DNA from: PGYT01 sp963675055
GTDB taxonomy: Bacteria > Bacteroidota > Ignavibacteria > Ignavibacteriales > Melioribacteraceae
Direction: 5' to 3'
Assembly: GCA_963675055.2 (NCBI GenBank)
Contig: CAXXJE010000005.1
Span: 124,001 to 188,000, forward strand
Length of the DNA stretch: 64,000 nucleotides
A program made the translations under genes and the position numbers. Positions 35,766 through 43,912 of this stretch are shown in pieces. Positions within the stretch are counted from its first letter, which is position 1, and each line of letters opens with the position of its first letter. The notes under the pieces were generated by a model. It worked only from the letters and a program-made list of their open reading frames with translations. It was not told the DNA's origin and ran no database searches.

Positions 35766-36880
35766 CAGTGATTTTTTAAATTTATATTCATTGTATCGAG
35801 AACAAGTTTTAATTCATTTATAAAATTTTTTATATCGGATTCATAGAGATCACCCAATATAGATAAACGAAAAGTCTTTTTATCACTTACTTTTCCTGGA
35901 TAAACGGTAAAACCTTTTTGATATAACATATCGTGCATTATGTTAAAATCATAATATTGATTATCGGGTTCATAGACGGTTAATAGGATATTGGATTCAT
36001 CACAATCTGAAGTAAAGATATCAAATCCTAGTTCGATTAAGCTGTTTTTAAGTTGCTTATAATTATTTTTATACCGGTCATACCTGTTCTCCGCACCTTC
36101 CTCGAGGAACTCATCGACAGCCTTGCGCAAGGCATACATAGTCTGAACCGGCGGTGTAAACCTGAATTGATTATATTCCTTAAAGTAGTTGTACTGATCA
36201 AACAAACTCAGATAGTAATTCCTGCGAGATATTTTCTGAAGAGTCAGCAGGTCGTTTTTTTTACAGATGACGAAATTAATACCAGCCATTCCCTGAATAC
36301 ATTTATTTGAAGTCCCGATTAAATAGTTCACCGGAGTTTTACTAATATCAATTGGGAGACCAGCATAACTGGAAATAGCATCGAGTATCAATACTTTGTT
36401 ATACTTTTGACCAAGGGCAGAAAACTCGGCGATTGAATTAAGAATTCCGGTAGTAGTTTCGTGATGTACCATTACTATGTAGCCGATACTCTGATCGTTG
36501 ATCAGATAACTTTCCACTTGATCGAAATCTATTTTTGCGCCCCATTCGTATTCGAGGCTGACAGGCTGTATATTATAAACTTCTGATATCTTTTTAAACC
36601 TTTCACCGTATGCACCATTAATTAAAATCAGCGCCTTTCGTGAACTATCAACCACTGAAGTCAAAACCGATTCCATAGCTGCAGTTCCGGAGCCGCCATT
36701 AATCACTGTAATATATGACTCATCGGCGTGAATTATATTTTTCAAATCCTTCTGAAGACTTACCGTTAAGTCAGCAAACTCTTTTTCTCTAGGACAGATA
36801 TCAGGCACAACCTGAGCCATTTTTACTTTTTCACTTGTTGTTGCGGGTCCTGGATTAAGCAAAATTTTTCTATCAGTCAT
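35765..36880 (-). CDS. phnW: 2-aminoethylphosphonate:pyruvate aminotransferase
   Basis: This 371-residue PLP enzyme has the characteristic N-terminus KILLNPGPATTSEKVKMAQ, then VVPDICPREKEF, which is typical of AEP transaminases. The PLP-lysine is K193 in LIGTSNKCIQG, and the cofactor aspartate is D167 (ILDAISSYAG). In biosynthesis it runs in the direction phosphonoacetaldehyde to 2-aminoethylphosphonate. It lies directly after the mutase, decarboxylase and nucleotidyltransferase genes and overlaps the latter by 8 nt. This completes an AEP pathway. Confidence 0.88.
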   Translation of the reverse strand: MTDRKILLNPGPATTSEKVKMAQVVPDICPREKEFADLTVSLQKDLKNIIHADESYITVINGGSGTAAMESVLTSVVDSSRKALILINGAYGERFKKISEVYNIQPVSLEYEWGAKIDFDQVESYLINDQSIGYIVMVHHETTTGILNSIAEFSALGQKYNKVLILDAISSYAGLPIDISKTPVNYLIGTSNKCIQGMAGINFVICKKNDLLTLQKISRRNYYLSLFDQYNYFKEYNQFRFTPPVQTMYALRKAVDEFLEEGAENRYDRYKNNYKQLKNSLIELGFDIFTSDCDESNILLTVYEPDNQYYDFNIMHDMLYQKGFTVYPGKVSDKKTFRLSILGDLYESDIKNFINELKLVLDTMNINLKNH

Positions 36881-37628
36881 AGGATTTATCTTCTTTTTTT
36901 AAAATCAAGGGATGGATAATATTTTTGGCTCTATTATAATGATCTTCATTATCGATTTCGCACCAAATCAAATCTTCTATCTTCTCAACATGAATTTTTA
37001 TTTTATTTGATATTTCAACAAGTGCTTTTTCGTAATCAATTTGATCTGTGCTTTGTAAATTATTTTCACTCCAATTACAGAGTTCTAAAAATGTTTCATA
37101 AGATATTTTAGAAACTCCGACCAATTCGCCATGAACATTACTCAATTCATTCTTAATCTTTGATAGATTTACCAAGTTTGAACCGGAATCAGTTTCCACA
37201 TAAACTTCATCACCGGAATTTGTATTTCCTGATACAAGAATAACATTTTCATGCACCGAGTTTAAAACGTCAGTAACAGCTCTCCTTTCATAATAAATAT
37301 CAGATTCCAGTAAAACAAATGACTCGTTGACAGCATTTTTCATATTTATTAAAGTAAAAAAACTGCTAGTGTTTTTATAATTGTGGTTTTTAATACATCG
37401 TATATTTTTACCATTGGAATACTTTTCATAATAAGATGAGCTGTATCCGGTTCCAATCAGAATACGTTCAATACCTGCTTCGAACAAGAGGCTGCAGGAA
37501 CGTTCAATTAAACTTCTTTCACCGAATGCAATAAAGCCCTTAGGAATATCACCAAACTTATTATTAAGCCGTATTCCCTGACCCCCTGCCAGAACAACGG
37601 CCAAGTTAACATTTTCTTTTATTTTCAT
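36873..37628 (-). CDS. CTP:2-aminoethylphosphonate cytidylyltransferase-like protein (PntC/LicC type)
   Basis: This 251-residue NTP-transferase has VVLAGGQGIRLNNKFGDIPK with GFIAFGERSLIERS, which is the LicC-like signature including the PKG lysine. SSFFTLINMKNAV and FVLLESDIYYERRAV (metal aspartate) follow. LicC-type enzymes make CDP-choline; the related PntC makes CMP-aminoethylphosphonate. Sitting between phosphonopyruvate decarboxylase and PhnW, this protein most likely activates AEP with CTP for transfer to the glycan. In known PntC fusions the transaminase is joined to this domain; here they are separate, overlapping genes. Confidence 0.72.
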   Translation of the reverse strand: MKIKENVNLAVVLAGGQGIRLNNKFGDIPKGFIAFGERSLIERSCSLLFEAGIERILIGTGYSSSYYEKYSNGKNIRCIKNHNYKNTSSFFTLINMKNAVNESFVLLESDIYYERRAVTDVLNSVHENVILVSGNTNSGDEVYVETDSGSNLVNLSKIKNELSNVHGELVGVSKISYETFLELCNWSENNLQSTDQIDYEKALVEISNKIKIHVEKIEDLIWCEIDNEDHYNRAKNIIHPLILKKEDKSYD

Positions 37629-37645
37629 TAATTCTTCAGGTATGA

Positions 37646-38779
37646 TTATGAGGAAGTAAGAAACTCAATCAATCTATCTTTCACCTCGAAGGGTTTTACA
37701 GTTGGCCGACCAAGATCTTTTTTTGATCCCGATTTTATTTTAAAATAAATAAAACACAAAGATTGAGATTGTTTCCAGTTCAATATTGCATCTTCGAGCT
37801 CAGACAAATTGTGACAATGGATTGAATTTATGTAACCACTAGAATACGCCAGATCAGGGAAGTCAACATTTGAAGAAACCGTTTCCTGCCCGCCGGTTGA
37901 ATCATATGTATTATTGTCCAACAATATATGCAAAAAGTTATTCGGATTTGAGTCAGCAATTGTGGCCAAAGCACCGGAACGCATTAAAAGAGATCCGTCA
38001 CCATCGATTACAATAACTTTTTTTCCGGGAGCATTCAAAGCAACTCCCAGTCCGAGCGAACTGATGCACCCCATAGAGCCAACCATATACAAATTGTTTT
38101 TCGAGTCTTCAATTTCATACAATTCTCTGCCGGTCTTGCCGGTAGTAGCCAATAGAGCTGTAACATTGTCTTTAAACCGACTAATAACTTTTAGAGTTTC
38201 CCATCTTGTCGGTAATTCATCAACAAAATCACTATTTTTTTTTGTTTTTGTGATCTGTATTTTTGGATAACTCTGTTTCAGGATAACGGATTCAAATGTG
38301 TTTTTTTTGACAACAAAGAAGAAAGGACGCCCCTCACTGATAATTTTATTGGCATTCAAAATTTGTTGTTTCGCGGTTGACAATTCATCACTTAGATATT
38401 CCCATTCAACTTCCATTAATTCAAGAAGCCGTGGAGTTATTTTACCCATCAATTCATGCTGAGGCTCATCATTTAATCCTTCTTCTCCCCTGAGTGAGAC
38501 AAAACCCAAGACAGGAATCTTAAACGGATACAATAAGGAAGTAATGGGCGAAACAGCGTTCGTTAGTCCCGAATTTTGCATTAAAACTACCGCTTTCTGC
38601 CCTGTTAAATAGCAGCCTGCAGCGATACTGACAGCGTCACCTTCATTAGTAGCTTTGATATATGTGCAATCATTAATGGCGTAGTTAATCAGATGTTTCA
38701 GAAATGAGCAAGGCACACCCGAATAAAAGTTATATCCAAGATTTTTAAGCTCACATCCAAATTCATGAGTATTAATCAT
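37646..38779 (-). CDS. Phosphonopyruvate decarboxylase
   Basis: This 377-residue thiamine-diphosphate enzyme converts phosphonopyruvate to phosphonoacetaldehyde and carbon dioxide, pulling the unfavourable mutase reaction forward. Visible landmarks are FYSGVPCSFLKHLI at the N-terminus and KATNEGDAVSIAAG (the cofactor glutamate). The ThDP motif is DGDGSLLMRSGALATIA with LLDNNTYDSTGGQ. The arrangement is that of the short ThDP enzymes of the AepY/Ppd class. The stop codon region of the mutase gene overlaps its start by 4 nt. Confidence 0.88.
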   Translation of the reverse strand: MINTHEFGCELKNLGYNFYSGVPCSFLKHLINYAINDCTYIKATNEGDAVSIAAGCYLTGQKAVVLMQNSGLTNAVSPITSLLYPFKIPVLGFVSLRGEEGLNDEPQHELMGKITPRLLELMEVEWEYLSDELSTAKQQILNANKIISEGRPFFFVVKKNTFESVILKQSYPKIQITKTKKNSDFVDELPTRWETLKVISRFKDNVTALLATTGKTGRELYEIEDSKNNLYMVGSMGCISSLGLGVALNAPGKKVIVIDGDGSLLMRSGALATIADSNPNNFLHILLDNNTYDSTGGQETVSSNVDFPDLAYSSGYINSIHCHNLSELEDAILNWKQSQSLCFIYFKIKSGSKKDLGRPTVKPFEVKDRLIEFLTSS

Positions 38780-40386
38780 TTAATTTCACTAGCTTTATGT
38801 AAGTCGTAAACTGAATCTATGTCCAGCCATGAGCCTTTAATATACTTAACTGAAATTTTCGAATCTTTTAAAACTTCTTTAAATAAATCACAGAGCGTCA
38901 TTTTATTAAATCCTTCTTTACCGCTCAGAACTTCGAGCGCATTCTTAACAATTTGAGAACCTTTCGGATTCACTTTCCACAAGCCAATAAATTCGCCAGT
39001 TATTTGTTCTTTTTCAAGTTCACCAGACATATCAATGAGACTAACCGATTCGGACCAAATAAATTTAGAATACAACTTATCGGCTTTAACATAATCAATA
39101 TTTTCCCCCGAAATTTTATAATCCGCATCTACAATAATTGTAATATCATTATTATCATTCATCAGTTCATTCAGAATATAGTCTTTGAAAATAATATCAC
39201 CGAAACTTATAATCGTATTGCCAAGGAATTTATCCCTGGATACATACAAAGAATACAATTCTTTAGTTTCGCTATATATATCATTATCAACAAAATTAAT
39301 ATTACCATAAGTAATTTTCTCCTTAGCAAATCCTCTAACTACAGTAATATCTTTCACACCCACTTTATTGAATGAATCTATCTGCATACCTAAAATTGAT
39401 TGTCCATCTTTTATACTTACAAGTGTTTTTGGAATATGAGCAGTCAATTCTCCTAAATCACCCTGACTGGCTGCCAAAACGATAGCATTGACGACTTTAT
39501 CCGCGGAAGGCAAATATTTACTTTCCGCCTTTTTTAACTCATCGGCGCCCTGCAACCTAAATATTTCAGAGACACTGGAAATTTCATCTTCAATACAAGA
39601 AATATTCCTGTTAACAAATATTTTTTTTGAATTTTTCTGCATAATACTGATTGAAGAACGAAGCATATGATTAGCCCAGATAATTAAACTCACTTTTAAT
39701 TCTTCAAATCTTTCAGTAGGGGTTGAATAATATTTTGTAGGAACAATTATCACAGGATGTCTATTACCCCATTCAAGCATAAAATTTTCGATATCGGACG
39801 GATTACTTTTTTTACTATGAACAAGAATTGCATCAGCACCTGCCTCTTTATAAGCCTCAGCTCTTCTTATCGCTTCATTAAGACCCCAGCCGGCGATAAA
39901 CGCCTCTGTTCTGGCCACTACAATAAAATCATCGTCTGACTGAGTATCTTTAGCAGCTTTTATTTTTCCACAAAATTCATCTACATTTGCCAACGGCTGC
40001 ATTTCTCCCGAGATAAACGAATTAGTTTTGGGAAAGAGTTTATCTTCAATACAGACTCCTGCAACATTTCTCTGTTCAAGTTTTTTTACAAGCCGCCTCA
40101 TATTATTGAAGTTTCCGAATCCAGTATCACCATCAAGTAAAATCGGGATAGATGAATTATCTGACATGAACTCGCAAACTTCCAGTATTTGTGTCCAGCT
40201 TGCTTCATTATTATCCCGGACACCCAGAGATGCAGAAATGCTTAACCCGCTTGCCCAGATTCCTTTGAAGCCTGCTTCTTCAACAATTTTTGCAGATAAA
40301 CCATTGTGAGCCTCAAGTATAAATTCCAGATCCCTGGAGAGAATAAAATCCTTAAGCTGCGTTGTTTTCTTAATATCTGTTTTCAT
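38776..40386 (-). CDS. Phosphoenolpyruvate mutase fused to a nucleotidyltransferase-like domain
   Basis: This 536-residue protein has an N-terminal half (1-290) that is a PEP mutase. EAHNGLSAKIVEEAGFKGIW lies at about 25-44, GDTGFGN at 86-92, and the signature EDKLFPKTNS at 115-124, which separates true mutases from other isocitrate-lyase-family members. It forms the carbon-phosphorus bond of phosphonopyruvate. The C-terminal half (about 299-536) resembles LicC-like nucleotidyltransferases (IPKTLVSIKDGQSILGMQID, FGDIIFKD, GSWLDIDSVYDL). Its glycine-rich loop reads VLAASQGDLGE instead of LAAGxGxRL, so this domain may not be active. The overlap with the decarboxylase gene shows coupled expression. 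Confidence 0.87.
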   Translation of the reverse strand: MKTDIKKTTQLKDFILSRDLEFILEAHNGLSAKIVEEAGFKGIWASGLSISASLGVRDNNEASWTQILEVCEFMSDNSSIPILLDGDTGFGNFNNMRRLVKKLEQRNVAGVCIEDKLFPKTNSFISGEMQPLANVDEFCGKIKAAKDTQSDDDFIVVARTEAFIAGWGLNEAIRRAEAYKEAGADAILVHSKKSNPSDIENFMLEWGNRHPVIIVPTKYYSTPTERFEELKVSLIIWANHMLRSSISIMQKNSKKIFVNRNISCIEDEISSVSEIFRLQGADELKKAESKYLPSADKVVNAIVLAASQGDLGELTAHIPKTLVSIKDGQSILGMQIDSFNKVGVKDITVVRGFAKEKITYGNINFVDNDIYSETKELYSLYVSRDKFLGNTIISFGDIIFKDYILNELMNDNNDITIIVDADYKISGENIDYVKADKLYSKFIWSESVSLIDMSGELEKEQITGEFIGLWKVNPKGSQIVKNALEVLSGKEGFNKMTLCDLFKEVLKDSKISVKYIKGSWLDIDSVYDLHKASEIK

Positions 40387-40403
40387 TTATATTCAAGTTG
40401 ATT

Positions 40404-41186
40404 TTATGTAATTGAATAATCTTCATTCGGATAGGTCCTTACAGGTATATTCTTATTCTGAAGAACTCCTTTTACCATATTAGGCGTATACTTTGTGTAA
40501 TGATAAATACTTGCAGCAGCAACTGCAGAGGCATTCCCAATTTTCACTGCATCAATAAAATCATTTAACTTGCCGACCCCGCCGGCAGCGATCACAGGGA
40601 TAGAAACACTATCCGCGACCAGTTTAATAAGTTCTATATCATATCCCTGCATCATTCCGTCATAACTAATTGAATTAATTAATATTTCACCTGCTCCAAG
40701 CTCTTCAACCCGTTTTGCAAGTGTTACCGGATCAAGACCGGTTGGGTGTGAACCACTTCTGGTATAAACTTCATATCCATCATCCTTTTTCAGTGCATCA
40801 ATGGATACAACAATGCATTGTGAACCAAATATGTTTGCGCCCTCGGTTATAATTTCTGAAAGCTCAACAGCAGCTGTATTAAGAACTATTTTTTCAGCTC
40901 CGGCCTGAATTATTTTTTTCATAGAATCCACGGTACGGATTCCCCCTCCGAATGCAAATGGCACAAATAATTCCTCGGCAATATCCCTCACAAGATAGGG
41001 ATCAATATCTTCCTCATCGAGTGTTTTACCTCTATCTAGTAAAATCAGTTCATCAACTAATCGCTCTTCAAATACTCTTACAATTGATATCGGATTTGCA
41101 ATTGTTCTCGGATTCTTAAACTGGACGGGTTTTTTTAATAATCCGTCCTGAATGATTAATAGTGGTATCACTCTTACTTTTAACAT
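40404..41186 (-). CDS. HisF-like subunit for sugar amidination (not histidine synthesis)
   Basis: This 260-residue TIM barrel is related to imidazole-glycerol-phosphate synthase cyclase. The phosphate-binding pieces are present (FAFGGGIRTVDSMKKI; VIAAGGVGKLNDF), and the second catalytic aspartate D130 is kept (VVSIDALKK). At the place of HisF's other catalytic aspartate, D11, the sequence reads VIPLLIIQDG with Ile11. Histidine chemistry is therefore unlikely. In such loci HisF-like and HisH-like proteins supply ammonia to an N-acetyl-sugar amidotransferase, which is encoded two genes upstream at 41851. Confidence 0.78.
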   Translation of the reverse strand: MLKVRVIPLLIIQDGLLKKPVQFKNPRTIANPISIVRVFEERLVDELILLDRGKTLDEEDIDPYLVRDIAEELFVPFAFGGGIRTVDSMKKIIQAGAEKIVLNTAAVELSEIITEGANIFGSQCIVVSIDALKKDDGYEVYTRSGSHPTGLDPVTLAKRVEELGAGEILINSISYDGMMQGYDIELIKLVADSVSIPVIAAGGVGKLNDFIDAVKIGNASAVAAASIYHYTKYTPNMVKGVLQNKNIPVRTYPNEDYSIT

Positions 41187-41195
41187 AAGTGTTTT

Positions 41196-41840
41196 CTACG
41201 TTTGATTTGAGCAGTAATTCAGAAAGTTTGATAATACTTGTAAACCATATCGCTGGCTTTTTTCAGGATGGAATTGTGTAGCAAAAATATTCTCATGTTC
41301 TACTGCAGCTACAAATTCATGACCGTAAGTGCAGAGAGTTGGAACAAGATTTTCATCATTTGGAACCGCATGAAAACTGTGAACGAAGTAGAAATCCGCT
41401 AATGGATTAACATCAGCAAAGAGCCTTGCTGCAGGATTAACTTTCACCGAATTCCATCCCATATGTGGAATCCTTAATCCGAATTTATCTGCATCAAGTT
41501 TATTAATGGATAACCGCAATAATTCCAATCCTTCGTTATGCCCTCCTTCAGTTCCATAATCTGCGAAAAGCTGCATTCCCAAACAAATGCCCAAAATAGG
41601 TTTTTTGTTTTCCAGTACTTCATATCTGATAGAATCGACAAGATCTAATTTTCTTAAGGTATCGATTCCGTGTTTGAAAGAACCAACACCGGGAAGAATG
41701 AGTGCATCCGAGTTTTTAATATCGTTTTTTAAATTTGAAATGTTTGCCGAGTAGCCAAGGAACTCAACTGCTTTCTGAACATTCCGGAGATTCCCGGCAT
41801 CATAATCTATGATTGTTATAATAATTCCCATAAAAAGCAT
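41196..41840 (-). CDS. HisH-like glutamine amidotransferase subunit
   Basis: This 214-residue class I glutaminase has nucleophile Cys86 in GICLGMQLFADYG, His191 and Glu193 in FATQFHPEKSQR, and oxyanion residues in LPGVGSFKHGID. It would release ammonia from glutamine and pass it through the HisF-like barrel. The start at 41840 has GGA upstream; a second ATG three codons later is possible. The ten-base gap to the amidotransferase gene implies co-translation. Confidence 0.82.
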   Translation of the reverse strand: MLFMGIIITIIDYDAGNLRNVQKAVEFLGYSANISNLKNDIKNSDALILPGVGSFKHGIDTLRKLDLVDSIRYEVLENKKPILGICLGMQLFADYGTEGGHNEGLELLRLSINKLDADKFGLRIPHMGWNSVKVNPAARLFADVNPLADFYFVHSFHAVPNDENLVPTLCTYGHEFVAAVEHENIFATQFHPEKSQRYGLQVLSNFLNYCSNQT

Positions 41841-41850
41841 GATTCCATGT

Positions 41851-43047
41851 TTAACTGTTTTCCCAACTCTTCTGAGGGTCTTTTCGAAGATTTAAATATT
41901 TTTCCTTCATAACAAGACTTCCATCAATATCCCTTACCAGTTTTCCCTCTTTCGTTTCAAACAAGGCTCTGTTAGTAAAAGAATCACAAATACTATCAAA
42001 TTCCTGAATGCTGATATTAAAGTGCTCACAAAATGTTTCTACTGCTTCTTTGGGATACTTGCCGTCATATCTTTCAACAAGTCTTACACCCTCTTCTCTC
42101 GAGATTAACTTATTTCTTACATCATAGGAGGCCGAGTCTGTTGCTCTTCCGAAACCATATTTAACATATTTCAGATAGTCATGTAGATTCATCGATAAAC
42201 AATCTAATTTTTCAGAATCGGTATAAGAGATTTCGATGCGTCCTCTTTTCCTTTTCCAACCTATTTTTTCAATTATATCGAAATTCTCAGGGACGTTCCA
42301 CTTAAAGTAGTATCCCATAAATACACCCATGCCACCCCAGTTTTCTACATCCTCTTTGCTGGGATAAACATACAATTTTATATCAGATAACTTAATGCCC
42401 AATTCTTCAGAGACCATATCCTGAGGGCGAAGTCCGTTGAGACAGCCGTAGTCATTAAGCCAGTCTTCGTTAAATATTCTTTTGTTCCTGTCAGAAACAG
42501 TTTCTGCACCGCCATATTCCATCTGAGGTGACTCGCCCCAGAATATTAATGGAATATTGAATTTTATTGCAAAATGAACCGGGACACTCCAGATTCCCAT
42601 ATGATTAGCCCATTCCATGTCGCCAACTCTTTTGAAACCTTCCATGATAAGCTTATCGTAGATAATTGGATTTCTCTTAAAGTGAATTAAATCAACACCT
42701 AGTCTACTAATGTTATCCAGGTTCTCTCTTCCGATTTGAGTAGGTAATGTTGGTTCAAAGCATATACACAATGGATTCAATCCGTATACCTCTTTTGCAT
42801 AATAAAGAGATAGATGACTGTCTTTTCCACCGCTGACAGGAATTAAACAATCATATTTGAGGGGATCATTCTGTCTGTATTTTTCAATAAGAGAGTCAAA
42901 TTCCTCTTTTCTTTGCTCCCAGTCTATGCTATCTTCATGATTGCCATGTTTTTTTTCAAATGATCTGCAGGCATCACATACACCTTTGTCATCAAACCTG
43001 AGATCCGGTCTTGTATCGGGCGTTAAACAGTTAGTACAGAAACGCAT
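41851..43047 (-). CDS. N-acetyl sugar amidotransferase (PseA/WbpG-like)
   Basis: This 398-residue ATP-pyrophosphatase has an N-terminal zinc ribbon of two CxxC pairs (C4/C7 and C24/C27), then the ATP loop IPVSGGKDSHLSLYYAKE at about 69-86. The family uses ammonia from HisH/HisF partners to turn an N-acetyl group of a surface sugar into an acetamidino group, as in Pseudomonas O-antigen and Campylobacter pseudaminic-acid variants. All three partners are adjacent here. The acceptor is probably the nonulosonic acid made by genes 43079-54177, or a ManNAc-type sugar. Confidence 0.85.
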   Translation of the reverse strand: MRFCTNCLTPDTRPDLRFDDKGVCDACRSFEKKHGNHEDSIDWEQRKEEFDSLIEKYRQNDPLKYDCLIPVSGGKDSHLSLYYAKEVYGLNPLCICFEPTLPTQIGRENLDNISRLGVDLIHFKRNPIIYDKLIMEGFKRVGDMEWANHMGIWSVPVHFAIKFNIPLIFWGESPQMEYGGAETVSDRNKRIFNEDWLNDYGCLNGLRPQDMVSEELGIKLSDIKLYVYPSKEDVENWGGMGVFMGYYFKWNVPENFDIIEKIGWKRKRGRIEISYTDSEKLDCLSMNLHDYLKYVKYGFGRATDSASYDVRNKLISREEGVRLVERYDGKYPKEAVETFCEHFNISIQEFDSICDSFTNRALFETKEGKLVRDIDGSLVMKEKYLNLRKDPQKSWENS

Positions 43048-43078
43048 ACATTAATCCAATTGCTTAATGAAACATTAA

Positions 43079-43900
43079 TTAATTATGGTCCAACATTATA
43101 ATTTTTTTCTGATTTCCTTCATTATCAAGATAGTAAAGCTGGGCTTTTTCTTTTGTTCTTTCCCAGTATCCATCATTAAGAGAAAGATTCAGATTTTTAA
43201 CTTGCGGATGTGCCTCTAAGAAATCGTTGATCTCTGTAAGGGTAAAGACTTCGCCTTCTTCATACAATGCTTCAAAAATCGCATTGAATACCTGGAAATC
43301 CTCGTCATAATCCAGCGTTAATCTGGCTCCGTTATCACTATGCCTCTCGGAGACCGGCTGAAGTATTTCATGCTTGCAAAGTCCGGTTTTTGTGAAAAAG
43401 TAAATAAATCCCGTGTCATTATTCACGGTTTTATAATGTTCATAAACCTTATCCATTGCAGACTTTGTAAAACTCTTGGTAGCGATTCCAAGCGGAAGAT
43501 TATCACATGTAACAATATCAAGACTGTTATCACTTAACAACTTTTTCATTGTAAGGTCCATATACAATGTGTCTGCTGTAACATCATCTCCATCAATCTG
43601 AATTACTGCATCAAAGTTAAACTGATTCATAGCATCGTAGAACCTTTTTATTATATCATCGGTCGAACCACGAAATACACTTGCGCCGTAATTCTTAACA
43701 ACTTCAACTAATTCATCATCCGAACTTTCCTCAGTTGTACAAACTACAACGTTCTCTTTGTCAAGATATTCGGATTTAAATGCTCTGTCTAAAAGGTGAC
43801 ATACAACCGGTTTACCGCATATATCCTTAATTGCTTTACTAAGTAATCTTTCCGATTTCAACCTAATCGGTATCAAAGCTCCAATTTTTTTGTTGGTCAT
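43079..43900 (-). CDS. Acylneuraminate cytidylyltransferase-like protein (CMP-nonulosonate synthetase)
   Basis: This 273-residue protein begins KKIGALIPIRLKSERLLSKA, the nucleotide-binding start of CMP-sialic acid/CMP-legionaminate synthetases. It has the metal aspartates in AVIQIDGDDVTAD and the conserved ARLTLDYDEDFQVFN near the end. The ATG at 43900 has AGAGGAA upstream; a TTG one codon earlier is less likely. It should activate the product of the NeuB-like synthase at 47621. Confidence 0.78.
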   Translation of the reverse strand: MTNKKIGALIPIRLKSERLLSKAIKDICGKPVVCHLLDRAFKSEYLDKENVVVCTTEESSDDELVEVVKNYGASVFRGSTDDIIKRFYDAMNQFNFDAVIQIDGDDVTADTLYMDLTMKKLLSDNSLDIVTCDNLPLGIATKSFTKSAMDKVYEHYKTVNNDTGFIYFFTKTGLCKHEILQPVSERHSDNGARLTLDYDEDFQVFNAIFEALYEEGEVFTLTEINDFLEAHPQVKNLNLSLNDGYWERTKEKAQLYYLDNEGNQKKIIMLDHN

Positions 43901-43912
43901 CAATTCCTCTAA

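Noticed and set aside
40404..41840. HisF and HisH as histidine biosynthesis genes
   Set aside because: No other his genes are nearby, catalytic Asp11 is missing in HisF, and an N-acetyl-sugar amidotransferase is adjacent.
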